A DNA stretch of 64,000 nt, taken from NCBI GenBank assembly GCA_002633005.1, contig NMRA01000002.1, positions 1,212,077 to 1,276,076 on the forward strand, read 5' to 3'. A program made the position numbers and the translations under genes. The notes under the pieces are model-generated. The model was not told the origin of the DNA. It saw only the letters and a program-made list of their open reading frames with translations, and ran no database searches. This DNA is from Phoronis australis. Taxonomy: Eukaryota; Phoronida; Phoronidae. Position 1 is the first letter of the stretch, and each line of letters opens with the position of its first letter. Positions 10,625 to 21,362 of this stretch are shown here, piece by piece.

Positions 10625-13600
10625 TTATCTCATTATGACAACTTCATCGTGTAACTTCCTCAGTGATGACCTCAGAGGTTCTGGTGCTAGATGAAGGGGT
10701 GTTTTCTCTTCCTAAAAATGTAATACAACTGAATGCAATACTTCAGGAAACGGGACCATGAGTGACAAAACATTATGAAATGTCAGCAATTCACAATTAG
10801 CCATGTGACATTTAATCACGCTGTAAAATGATACGCAACTTGTGAACTAACCAGTCCTAGGTTTACTGGTTGGTGGAAAATTCATTTCTAGTTGTGTGTT
10901 ATTGAGTTGGTGACAGCAGTCGTGATTACTGACCATTGCAAGTATCTGAAGGGGATACTGTCATAAAAAGTAAACAAGTCCAGAAATTATCCAAAAGAAC
11001 ACTACAAAGTTAAAACCATGTGGCTGAAAAAGTTGTGTGTTTTCTTCAAAATTAAACTTGTACTCCATAAAATTTGTTGACCAAAGGCCAAGTTTTGAAT
11101 TGGATTCATTCAACTTGAAAGTTTAATTTTTTTTCTTCATGTCCAGAATAAGTCGAGTTTAGATTCCCCAGAACTGATCGTTAGCTGGCAATAAACAGTT
11201 CAGTGGTGGAAAAACAATTTTCAACTAATTTATGAGACGAAACGAGAATTTTATCATCGCTTGGACTGGATCCCTACTCAAAACTGCAGATCACAGTTCA
11301 AAATTTACTGTTGTGAACATTGGGGCATTCTAGTCAATTTTTTATGCCTACGATTCCTGGTGTAATACACAATGAACTACGCAGCAAAAGCAGCAACGGC
11401 CACAAAAAGGGAGCACAATACGTAGAATCGGTCCAAAATTGAGGTGTTGTCGTCACATCAATGTATTTGCCAAATTTCATAAAAATCCGTCTAGAAACCA
11501 GACAGATGTAGCAGCAAATGTCACAAAACTAAAATTGTCACTAGGGGACACAGTAGTAGTGAGATTCATCTAATGGTCATGGTCACCTAAAACCAGCTTA
11601 ATAAGAACACACCTGCCATATTTCATGAAGATGTTGCCAGGGGTTTTGTAGATCAGCCAGCGGATGCCAGACAGGTGGACAATTGGATAGAGATGATAAA
11701 AAGTTTTGAATACTTTTCAATGACAGCAGCAAACATGAAGCAGGTGGACTACAGCTTTTAAAGCACCGGCAAGCCCGAGGAACAGTTGTCAGAACAATAC
11801 CTTATTCTCCACGTCTAGTCTGGCGCCGTGTTCAACGAGCAGCTTGGCAACTTCTGCCCGCTCTTCTTCACAGGCCAAATGTCTGCAAAAACCATGAGAA
11901 ATAACTGACTGAGTTCAGATACCTTGAGAAAAACGGTAAGGAAAACACTTATAGCGACTATAAACTATCGTTTTCTCCACTAAGAAACATTTTTTTTTTT
12001 ATTTTCACAACTTACAGCAGTAAAATTGGTCTCTACTTGTTCCTTGTTCACATGGTTCTGGGCGTGCAAAGAACTGGTTGTCATTACTTGTGGACACTAT
12101 GCTCGATGAATAAAATGACACCATGCTCGATGAATAAAATGACACCATGCTCGATGAATAAAATGACACCATGCTCGATAAACAAAATGACACCATGCTC
12201 GATGAACAAAATGACACCATGCTCGATGAACAAAATGACACCATGCTCGATGAACAAAATGACACCATGCTCGATGAATAAAATGACACCATGCTCGATG
12301 AATAAAATGACACCATGCTCGACGAATAAAATGACACCATGCTCGACGAATAAAATGACACCATGCTCGATGCATAAAATGACATGCTGTGACGACAAGC
12401 CAACTTGCAAAGCCTGGTCTAAAGCAATATCAGATTTTAGTTAAAATATTTCAAAGTCCTGAATTCACCTCTAATTTGACTAAGGAACAAATTGAAATTG
12501 AGTTCATGATGGTAAGTGTTCTAAATCAAGTTTTTTGATGCAAAACTGCTTTAAAGTGGCCTTCCGTCTCAAAGCCAACTTTTTATTTAGACACTTGTTG
12601 TTGTGAATTTGGTATCCAATTGTTCCTAGGTCAAATGCAAGTAGACTTCTTGGCTTGGAAAGTTTGCCATTGGTTGAAACCAGGCTCTACAAGTTGGCTC
12701 GTCATTTTGTCTGCCATGCATGGTCTTGAGCAATAAGTTAAATGATTGCCTAGAAGCCATTTTTTTCTTTTTTTTTGTATGCCCAGATACCATTTTCCAC
12801 TTAAGTTAGGAACATGTTGAGATCATAGCAAATATTTTTAAGTCTGATCCGTATGCCACCTCGTGTGACTTGATGAATATAGGTCTGAACAAATTTCTGC
12901 CCCAACTAGGACTTGAACCCGAGACCTTGTGCTAATCGTGCAGACGCTTTAGTCCACTGATCCATCAGGACCACCGGTTAAGCACAGAAATCCAATCAGA
13001 CTTAGTAGTGGGCACCCTGCTCTTGAACTCCCAAGTGTAAATGAATGTGTAAATCTTAAACCAAAGTGGAAACATAGACTGCAAATAGTCTGAAAGACTT
13101 ATACTCATTAGGTCACATGATGTGGCCAACAGGTGGCGTGCAGACCAAACTTAAAAATGTTTGCAATCTATATTTCCACATTGATTTTAGATTTACATAT
13201 GCAACTGAGAATGGTTTTACACGAATAAAAAGAAAAAAATAGCCTGTGTGCTGAAACCCATGTTTTCTGTCACTTTACATAACGAAAGTTACTTCATAGA
13301 AGAGAAAAAAATGGATTGCAATGTCCATCTGAATACTGTATTTAAAAATAAAAACTTTTCATATTGTTTAAAGTCAAATGAGACACATAAACACAATCAG
13401 CATCAACGTAAGTTTGAGCACTATTATCAATAATTAAATACAACCAAACGATCAATCAATCAACAGATCCTGCATGACAGAACCAAGAGTAAAACTTTTA
13501 CTTATTTCACTCTACCATCCGATGAGACGTACAGGGGCGTGTTGCCTTCAGAATCTTGACATTGTATGTCAGCACTGTAGGACAGCAGCAGTTTGACCAT

Positions 13601-16600
13601 CTTCACGTGACCCTTGGACGCTGAGCGGTGAAGAGGGGAACTGTTCACCCAGTCACCTATGTTGGAGTCGGCACCCTTTTCTAATAACAGCTCGGCAATC
13701 TAAAAGAAGAACTCTAAAGCAGGTGGAAAGGAGTATGCAATCCTGAAATGTGACTGACGAAATTTGTATTCAACAAACATTCAACAAGACAGACTGAGCA
13801 AAGTAAGAAAATAAATGATAATAATCAGTGTCCTGACATTGATTGACAGTTTGCCCCAGTCCTCCATATTGCAACTAAATATTTAATCCTCCCACTTCTT
13901 GAATTCACATGAAATGATGAGTTGTTTATTATACAGTATACGGTGCACAGGCATTTTTCACAATTACTGCTCAACACACGAGTCACATGCGTCAGGAGCA
14001 GACTAACACAGGTTTCAGTTTGATCACTTTTATTTGTTTACTAACAGTTACGACCTTCAACGTTAGGGCAGTGACTTTGCAATACTTGGGAACATACTGG
14101 AAGATTCCAGCATATTAGTGACTGATTTAACAGAACCATGGTCTGGAATGTTTTAGAACCTTATACTTATTTATAAAATCATAGTTTAGAAAATTCTAGG
14201 ACATGCTTGAATTCGTGAAAATTTCCCAAATATGACAACAGAAGGTAAATACCCAGACTCAAGTTAGTGAGAGTTAGTTGCACAGTCGGCAATTACCGAG
14301 TCAAATAGTGAGTCAGCTAAAGTGACAGCAAGTTGTGGAAAGTGACTCACAAGTCAGGCTTTACAGGCTTGAGTATTAGAACCAGTATTACATCAGATAT
14401 TTAGGACAAGTAGATTTGTACCTTTGGCAGCAATTAAAAGTGTTTAAATCATACTGGTCTATCATCGCACCAAAAGGTATTGGCACTCGGCTGGTCAATG
14501 ACAACCTGCAGTTACACATCCACACGGGAAAACGTGACAAAATGCTTGAATAGAACATACTCCCCACTCCAATTTATGTCAACAAACATTTTTCTCACCA
14601 GAGAAGGCAATGACCATAAGGATCTGTAGACAACAAGCAGCTATGAGAACATTAAATCATTCACCTCATATCTATCCTTGGACGCAGCCTTGTGGAGTGG
14701 ACATTGGCCAGTGGAGTTGATGGTGTATGTATTATAGTCTCTGAAGCCACTCACCTCATATCTATCCTTGGATGCAGCCTTGTGAAGTGGACATTGGCCA
14801 GTGGAGTTGATGGTGTATGTACTATAGTCTCTGAAGCCACTCACCTCATATCTATCCTTGGATGCAACCTTGTGGAGTGGACATTGGCCAGTGGAGTTGA
14901 TGGTCTATGTACTATAGTCTCTGAAGCCACTCACCTCATATCTATCCTTGGATGCAGCATAGTGGAGTGGACATTGACCCGTGGAGTTGATGGCGTTCAC
15001 TTGGGCTCCTTTTGACAACAGCAATGACACCACCTCGAGACTGCCAGCAGAGGTTGATATCATCAACGGCGTCCAGTATGACTGAACAAGAAAACAGATA
15101 GAGCAATCACTGTGCTGTTGGACAGCCTTATCTACAAGAAATTGAAGTTTGCAAAGACTAGAAATGCATTGGGACTGCTGGACATCATGCTGTAACAAAC
15201 AGTTCAAAATCGTGTTTCTGTCTTGCTGTTGGTTAATGTGCTAGAACTAGGCTCTGTAAGATACACAGCTGATTGTAACGACAGCAGTCCAAGTAAACTG
15301 ACCAGATTATGGACAGAATCACTGCACAACTTTATGCTGGTATAGTTTTCCATTGTTGGCAGGAACATCACAAAAAATGAAAGCAGAGCCAAGAATGCAT
15401 TCAGCATCAGACAGACATGGATAAAGACCAGTGTCTCAGGGACAGCACCCTCACACTGTCCTCTGCGCTTCACCAGCCAGTTGATTGAGTAAAGACCGGT
15501 GACTGAGCACAGGCAGTTCAGTGAGTTCAGCCAGTTGAATGAGACCAGCCAGTAGACCGAGACCAGCCAGTTGACCGAGACCAGCCAGTTGACCGAGACC
15601 AGCCAGTTGACCGAGACCAGCCCGTTGACCGAGACCAGCCAGTTGACCGAGACCAGCCAGTTGAACAAGACCAGCCAGTTGACTGAGACCAGTCAGTTGA
15701 CAGAGGCCAGCCAGTTGACTGAGACCAGTCAGTTGACTGAGGCCACCCAGTTGACCGAGCTCAGAGTGTCGACTGACTTACATCATCTCTGGCATCCACT
15801 TGAGACTGGTGACTAAGAAGAAACTCTACACAGTCTTTGTGCTTTCCTGACGCTGCCCAGTGCAAGGGTATTCGACCAGTCTGAAAAATAAAGGAGAATG
15901 CTCACAAATCATTTTACTTGACTCAGTGGTTTGACTGGTTCCTGTAAGTGCCACCAGTGAATCATCGCTTCCAACATTGCTCTGCAGTATTAGTGGATAT
16001 CACAACAAATCAATCATCAAAGCTGGACCAGAAACAGTATTACATTCGGCAACATTGTTACCTCCTTTGAACAACATACGTACCCATACAGGCTGCACTT
16101 ATACAGCAGAACAGGTACACGAATGCTCAATCGAATAACAGATTTGATACAAATACACTCGACGAAAATGCACTTATATCCAAATTATATCAGTCCAGTG
16201 ACCAAAAATAAGACATGACCTTGGCCATAAAAATGGCAGTCAACAGATCTCCTTCAACATGTGCGCCAGTACATTGCACTGGTATAGTAGTAGTTCATAT
16301 CAAAAAAGGACAAAGTCGTTGGACTTTCTGGATTTTAGTATTTTCACTCAAAAGCTAGCATTCACTAGCTGGGAAAGGTGCCTGAGGCTTCTCAGAGGAT
16401 AATTTTTTCAATGAATGAGTGAAAAAGCCCCCCACAGTCACCCCCTTGAATTACCAATTCTTGGGACCGTTCTAGCCAAAAGTGCATGAGAAATTTTTAG
16501 GCCTGATCGGGGAAATTTCACATGTGGCACCAAAGCTGAAGAATTGAGGCCTCCGGTCGGAAAGTTGTGCATGATCAGTCACTGCGATTTGTTAATAGTA

Positions 16601-17219
16601 GTTGTTGGTTTTAATAATGTGATTAACTGGGATAATTCTTGTCCTGTTGAGTCTAAAATTAATATAAGATCGAGACAGATAAGAGAGTCTATCTGGGTTA
16701 AGAAAAGTGGCTCAGTCATAAAAGAGGACGATGGAGGGTATAAGTCGTCCAAAATTTGAAACAGCCTGATCACCAAGCCACCTAGTGCTAGGCTCGAGTC
16801 GAGAATTAGACTAAACTGTCACTAAACAGGATTCAATTCACGCAACAGGGGTAGAGATCAGTAACGCTAAGACCTCGCTAAAAAGTAAGATTACATGAGA
16901 TGTTGTAGTGTACTTTGAATTAAAACACGTGATTTTGGCTAGACTTCAGCAAGGTCCTCGTGTAGGTCCTAGTGTTACTCTATAGATAGTACTCCGCACT
17001 GTTGTTGACTCAGTCACACGAGTCACGGAGTATCGGCGCATTGACTGTGGCATATTTCTGAAAACTGAAGCTTTGAATTGGAAAACACTTTGCTACACAT
17101 CGAAGTGTTGTATTTACCTGGTCCACTTTGTGCACAAGTTGGCTGTCACTATCAATTTTGCTTTTCAATGATTGAATATTACCCTCGTACGCAAACTGTG
17201 ACACTTCATTTTCCGACAT
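10625..17219 (-). CDS. PSMD10: PSMD10 (gankyrin) orthologue, ankyrin-repeat proteasome assembly chaperone
   Basis: Six exons on the minus strand: 17219-17118, 15880-15782, 15081-14935, 13699-13533, 11882-11801, 10711-10625. Phases join to 227 aa plus stop (human 226). The protein is almost entirely ankyrin repeats: diagnostic TPLH-type turns appear as IPLHWAAS, CPLHYAASKDRYE, SPLHRSASKGH, NTPLHLACEEER and KTPLHLAPEP. Known family role: binds the C-terminal domain of the proteasomal ATPase PSMC4 during 19S base assembly, and in vertebrates also RB1 and MDM2. The start MSENEVSQFAYEGN aligns with the family N-terminus; in-frame ATGs further upstream (17240 and above) remain open but look like 5' UTR. 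The exon 4 donor is at CCCCT/GTACGT because only that joins in frame to exon 5 to restore the NTPLHLAC motif. Confidence 0.96.
11801..11882 (-). CDS. PSMD10: PSMD10 exon 5
   Basis: Encodes HLACEEERAEVAKLLVEHGA followed by a short link ending VENK. Phase 2 in, phase 0 out. The acceptor is TTTTTGCAG and the donor is AAG/GTATTG on the minus strand. Confidence 0.94.
12099..12386. repeat. 24-bp minisatellite, 12 copies
   Basis: Unit ATGCTCGATGAATAAAATGACACC with a few substitutions (AAT/AAC, GAT/GAC). It lies in PSMD10 intron 4. Because the period is a multiple of three and few units contain stops, long reading frames occur on both strands; these are by-products of the repeat and not genes. Confidence 0.97.
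12833..13180. mobile_element. Non-autonomous element with inverted ends enclosing a tRNA-like SINE segment
   Basis: The left end (about 12833-12883, TTTTTAAGTCTGATCCGTATG) is inverted relative to the right end (about 13105-13175, GTGCAGACCAAACTTAAAAA). Between them is a tRNA-derived segment. It lies in PSMD10 intron 4. Related ends occur at 5190-5245. Confidence 0.6.
12885..12990 (-). mobile_element. tRNA-derived SINE-like segment
   Basis: Read on the minus strand it has an A-box-like TGGATCAGTGGACTAAAGCG and a B-box GGGTTCAAGTCC about 30 bases later, followed by TAGTTGGGGCAG. The same B-box tail (CCCAGTTGGGGCAG) occurs at 61884-61903. A functional tRNA is unlikely because no full acceptor stem is evident. 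Confidence 0.65.
13533..13699 (-). CDS. PSMD10: PSMD10 exon 4
   Basis: Encodes IAELLLEKGADSNIGDWV, then SPLHRSASKGHVKMVKLLL, then the start of the next repeat (DSEGNTP). It begins after TTCTTTTAG on the minus strand. Phase 0 in, phase 2 out. Confidence 0.94.
14645..14954 (-). repeat. 90-bp tandem array copying the 3' end of PSMD10 exon 3 and its splice donor
   Basis: The block TCACCTCATATCTATCC (donor plus last codons in reverse) recurs at 14661, 14751, 14841 and 14931, an exact 90-bp period. Each copy holds coding-like NSTGQCPLH..ASKDRYE followed by GTGAG. The copy at 14931 is the real exon end (CPLHYAAS); the three downstream copies read CPLHK. The reading frame is kept across copies except for a TAG at 14905-14907 in the first intronic unit. 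Confidence 0.93.
14935..15081 (-). CDS. PSMD10: PSMD10 exon 3
   Basis: 49 codons from SYWTPLMISTSAGSLEVV through KGAQVNAINSTGQ to SKDRYE. The acceptor TTGTTCAG is at 15082-15087 and the donor GTGAGT follows 14935. Phase 0 on both sides. Confidence 0.93.
15525..15757. repeat. 18-bp minisatellite, about 13 copies
   Basis: Unit GACCAGCCAGTTGACCGA with variants, in PSMD10 intron 2. It is 25 bp from exon 2 and stays open in more than one frame because 18 is divisible by three. Confidence 0.92.
15782..15880 (-). CDS. PSMD10: PSMD10 exon 2
   Basis: 33 codons, TGRIPLHWAASGKHKDCVEF followed by LLSHQSQVDARDD, which is one ankyrin repeat. The acceptor is ATTTTTCAG and the donor is GAT/GTAAGT on the minus strand. 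Confidence 0.95.
17118..17219 (-). CDS. PSMD10: PSMD10 exon 1 (start codon)
   Basis: 34 codons from ATG 17219-17217 to VDQ, with donor CAG/GTAAAT. The sequence NIQSLKSKIDSD and ending HKVDQ match the first ankyrin helix pair of the family. Confidence 0.92.
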
Positions 17220-18950
17220 GATGATGATTGGAATCATTGGCGGAAATAGATGCGCCATCTGGTGTTGGATTAGTAAGCAGACGACGGACATGAGGAGGCA
17301 CACCACAGTTACTACAGGGTTTTTTGGCTGCCGACACACACCTATAAGTGGAGACGAGTCCTTAACTCACGTCCTGATCGAGAGTCTGAAAAAAACAAAA
17401 GGTTTTTGGCGTTCCCAACTCAAAAGAGCTACTCATGATAACTGAAACTTTTTGGCGTTCCCAACTCAAAAGCACTACTCATGATAACTGAAACTTAATT
17501 CTGCTACAGATTTTTAATCCGGCCAATTCACATCGGGAAAAATACCGACGCACAAAAATAGAACCAAAAAAACGCCAAATTTGACAGTTTTCTCCCCAAA
17601 TTTACTACTTCCCTGCAAGTGCTAGAAAAATCTGGCAACAGATTCAGAATGCTTGTTTTCTCTAGATTCTAAAAATGTGGTCATAGTACGCCCCTTACTA
17701 GCTACTTTTTTCGCAATTTCGTTCTGTCTGACAGCCACCTGAAATCTCACCCGTTCTCTCAGTCAGCAGGCGACAAGGGTTGAAAGCAAGCGACAGCCCA
17801 CCATTTTGCATGGAAAGTGGGTCACGGCTAAAAAAAAAACTTGGCTTTTCTCATTCAAAAACACAAGTAAATCAGTTTCCTGGCAGTTTTTTCAACAAAT
17901 TCCTCAAACCAAACTTGACACATGTCCTATATTTAAATTTTAGGGACTAGCAGCCTAACTGTTCAGTGCCCCCTTTTGTCTTTCATCCTAGTCGGCAGCC
18001 TTCAAAAGGCCTAAAGTGAGCTCCCGCAGTACAAAATATTGGCACGTTCTTCGTTTTGGCTGCTAACCAATCGGAATCGGAATTTTTTAGAAACAACGGC
18101 GCGATTATTGCATGGAACCTTTTGTCAAATGAGTATCAAGCAGAGTGACTCCATATTCCAGACTATACGGGTTTTCAGAGGCCAGATATCGATCTTTCTT
18201 CTGTAATCACCAAGCTCAGACTTTTGCCCGATGGCACGACTCAAGCACCAATTATCTACCATGCTGAATGAATACATTATTGTAAACAAGCATAGACTCA
18301 AAACTGTCGTAAAGAAATAAAAACCCAGAGTAGCGTTTTTGGCTATTTTTACTGATCGTATTTCATCCGCGAAAGAATGATTCCGCATTAACCTTTCACG
18401 AAGAATTCAATTTCATAAGACAAACACGTTCAAAATTACCACTTTCTGTCCTTAACATTTCAATTTATTTCATCCAGTATTTTATTGCAGTGAAGACATC
18501 GCTATATCGCTTAATGGGAACTTAGATCAAAAATCATGATATGAAGGGCGGTCAGCGACACCGGTTTTCGCCGGTTGATGCAGAAAAGCATTGCCCAACT
18601 ACAAGATACAACGGAACGATCCGGTTTCCTTATGAAAACATCTTTCTTATTTTATCTCTCATTCCACTTTGTGGCCTCATCTGTATATATTTAGTCAAAT
18701 GATGTTTAATTTTAAATTATAATTATTGTTAATTTTACTTTATTAACATTTTTATACTTTCGTGTACTTATTTATTTGTTTTCAGAGGACCATATGGTCG
18801 ATAAAGATAGAACTTTTACAGTCTTGATCTGCCAGTTATAGACAGTGCTCATGTAACAGTGATATCTGCTATTGTGACGCATGTAACAACAAAATGTCAC
18901 ACCAGTCGATTTTAAATTACCTCTTGAAGTAAAATGTAATTCTATAAGAA
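17220..18950. other. Region upstream of PSMD10, no gene recognised
   Basis: Expected to hold the PSMD10 promoter on the minus strand. Contains a 46-bp direct duplication at 17403-17496. Small open frames exist on both strands but none shows a domain or splice-site support. Confidence 0.5.
17403..17496. repeat. 46-47-bp direct tandem duplication
   Basis: Two nearly identical copies of a unit starting TTTTTGGCGTTCCCAACTC and ending GATAACTGAAACT, about 200 bp upstream of the PSMD10 start codon. This position could make it part of the promoter. Confidence 0.88.
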
Positions 18951-18965
18951 AACTTTTCCTGGTCT

Positions 18966-19778
18966 ATGCAATCCAGAAATTTAAAAAGAGTTCCTCGCAC
19001 GGAATATCATAGAGTGGCGTTCGGATTTTGTAAGGTTTGGAGGAAATGCTGTCGCAAAGCACGATCCCCTGGAGAACACGAAACTGGTTCGCGCCATCCA
19101 CGTACGGCACGACATAACTCACAGGGAAATTGTCTGTCATTTGGAACCCCAGGGAGACAGAAAACAATTAAGAGAAGTAACCGGCATCCAGTAAGGAAAT
19201 TAGACGTCTTGGAAGTAAAGGTTAACAAAAATTTTCCAATTTGCGCTTATCAATCACAAGTTGGGTTGCTTTTTCCTTTGAGTACAAACCAATTTAGTTA
19301 CAATGACGACAAGATAAGAGCTGAAAAGAGGACTGGAAGATGTCGGTCAGAATCATGTCCCGCGTGTTTCACGTCACGAATACAAGTACTTGTCCAGGAC
19401 GATTGCGCCAATAATAAATGCAAACGCAACGAACAATTAAACAGCACTGGGGTAACATTTGCACTGGAGGCCGTTGGTGGCACGAGGTCATTTGTAGATC
19501 ATCTGTCCCCACTCCTCGGGTCACCACGTTACACTGCTAGATGTCAACTCTACAAAGAAGTGAAAGACGCTGTTACGCAAAAGAGCAAACGAGAAACAAG
19601 TTTTGCATCAATCTACCCACATACTATTTGTCACGTCGAGAAGAACATTTTACAGTGTTTTGGTTGGCCCGAAGGTATTGAAGAAGCTCGAGTCTTGTTG
19701 TCATGGATGGCAGACGGTCAAAGCTGCACCAACGCACAGTTCTTGGATGCCATCCTTTTTCCTTGCCAAATCCGGTGA
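18966..19778 (+). CDS. Unrecognised long open reading frame, 270 codons
   Basis: An uninterrupted ATG-to-stop frame far longer than expected by chance at this base composition. No family recognised. The last third has a more protein-like composition (for example ILQCFGWPEGIEEARVLL), with several cysteines (CRSESCPAC); the first 70 residues are very Arg-rich, which is typical of a wrong frame. In that first part the next frame reads a plausible stretch (EFLARNIIEWRSDFVRF, HVRHDITHREIVCHLEP) ending at a donor-like CAG/TAAGG or CCAG/TAAGG site near 19193. So the real product could be a spliced or decayed gene rather than this single frame. It lies directly beside a transposon relic and may belong to a mobile element. 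Confidence 0.35.
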   Translation: MQSRNLKRVPRTEYHRVAFGFCKVWRKCCRKARSPGEHETGSRHPRTARHNSQGNCLSFGTPGRQKTIKRSNRHPVRKLDVLEVKVNKNFPICAYQSQVGLLFPLSTNQFSYNDDKIRAEKRTGRCRSESCPACFTSRIQVLVQDDCANNKCKRNEQLNSTGVTFALEAVGGTRSFVDHLSPLLGSPRYTARCQLYKEVKDAVTQKSKRETSFASIYPHTICHVEKNILQCFGWPEGIEEARVLLSWMADGQSCTNAQFLDAILFPCQIR

Positions 19779-19855
19779 GAATTTCAAGTCAAACAAAACA
19801 CCGAAATGTTTTAATGCTCTCTGTCGGACAGGTTTTTAACAAACTCTTTTAAAAG

Positions 19856-21362
19856 CTTAAAGGCAAAGGCAACCTTTTTTCATGTCATTTTTAGCAAAAA
19901 TAAGGTTCGTTGGTTATCCCAGACATATTTTACACTTAATTGTAATTTTTCGTAAGTTAATTAATTACTCGTCCTCTACTCCGGAAGTGACCTTTTGGGA
20001 GGCAAGAATTTCGCGCCAAATTGGCTCTTCGCTGAGTTTAGTGTGAGGATTTGTACTACTTCTGTTTTCGGGCTGTTTTTCTAAAATTGTCGTCACCACT
20101 TCCCATCGACGAGTTTTCTACGACAAACTAGGTTGTTAGAGAACCCAATTACGTTGGATTTAGGGATTCTTTAGTTTGTTTAGTTTGTATTAATCTGAAA
20201 ATGACTGGAGTCGGCGACCCCATCACAGTGACAGTAGTGACGTGAGTAACGGAAACATTGTTCATATAGCAGTGGTGACGAGGAATTTTTTCACGGACAG
20301 TCAGTCGGTGGGTATACTTTGTATGATTGAGCCCGAGTACAATGAGGCAGAGTATGCACAGGAACAACTGTCCCACTTGCCCCAGTGTCTCGCGACACAC
20401 TCAGTCCCACTGGATGGTGACCTGAGCACCCAAACTGCTTACATCCCGTAGTGTGACTCCCTCGCAACACACTGGCACTTTCTAAATAGCTCCAATACTT
20501 TAGACAAGTTCACAATAAACTTATCAAAGATTGGCTCACAGATCTGTTCGTTGGACGACGAACTGTCCTCTTCACTGGGTGTCGAACTGGGCCTGTCATT
20601 CACTCCAACTCAACATCGCTGCAGGGCTGCTTCTAGGCTCTGTGTTACAGCACGTACATGGCGAATCACTGCTAGTTCCCAGAATTGCACGCTCTGTACG
20701 TTCGGATCGAGGCACGGGCGACAGTAGATGAAGTGCCTCCAGTCACTGTAGTGGCCATAGCTCGCGAGGCTTCTCGCTTCAAAAACGCACTTCACGGGGG
20801 TGGCGACGGAGTACTGCCGGGAATCAACAGCTACGGTATCGCACCCTTCTTCAGGCGTTGTTTCGCAGGGACCTTCATCAATTCAGCGTACATATCCCTC
20901 TCGTAATCTGACGGCAGAAAGTGCTTGCCACACACTCGGTAACCCTCAACTGCTTTGAACATTGCGTTGACGGGTAACGCTGTGTTCTTCACACGAACGA
21001 GCCAAGTAGGCCTGCGGCGAAGTGTGTCATCCTTTGGAAAGCGATGCAAAGCCTGGTATTCCCAAAGCGCGCGTGAGACGATAATGAGTACATCCCGGTA
21101 CGCAGCAACAGTGTGGCATGTTGTCTGACTCGTAAACAAAAGCAAACGAGGTAGAACAATGACTGAATCGACAGCTCTCACAGTCATACTATATGAAAAG
21201 AAATTGGCGCGAAATTCTTCCCTCCCAAAACGTCACTTCCGGAGTAGAGCACGAGTAATTAATTAAATTCGGAAAAGCTGCAGTTAAGTGAAAAATATGT
21301 CTGGGATAACCAACCTTATCTTTGCTAAAAATGACATGGAAAAAGGTGCCTTCGCCTTTAAG
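19856..21362. mobile_element. DNA transposon relic with ~165-bp inverted ends and a decayed THAP domain
   Basis: The left end 19856-20025 and right end 21202-21362 are reverse complements with few differences; both begin CTTAAAGGC(A/G)AAGGCA and include TTATCCCAGACATATTT and TCCGGAAGTGAC blocks. Inside, the minus strand encodes a degraded THAP zinc-finger (see next entry). THAP-bearing transposases occur in the P-element superfamily, so this may be a non-autonomous or dead P-like element, although the ends are long for that group. No clear target-site duplication was found. Confidence 0.82.
20831..21187 (-). pseudogene. THAP-domain fragment of a transposase, frameshifted
   Basis: The minus strand reads ALHRFPKDDTLRRR, then WLVRVKN, then YRVCGKHFLPSDYERDM and QRLKKGAIP before TAG. 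These are the second half of a THAP domain, with the C-x2-H zinc ligands in VCGKH. The expected first cysteines occur just upstream in a different frame (CCVPGCTHYR), so a frameshift separates the two halves. No downstream catalytic region was found within the element. Confidence 0.72.

Noticed and set aside
12005-12444. Long repetitive reading frames on both strands (132, 135, 108 and 92 codons)
   Set aside because: All are frames of the 24-bp minisatellite inside PSMD10 intron 4, with no start context or splice support.
14641-14844. Extra PSMD10 ankyrin-like exons
   Set aside because: They are duplicated exon ends with donors but no acceptors, so they cannot be spliced as separate exons; the first unit also has TAG.
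15204-15816. Thr/Ser- and Trp/Leu-rich repetitive frames
   Set aside because: Frames of the 18-bp minisatellite in PSMD10 intron 2; they overlap on opposite strands.
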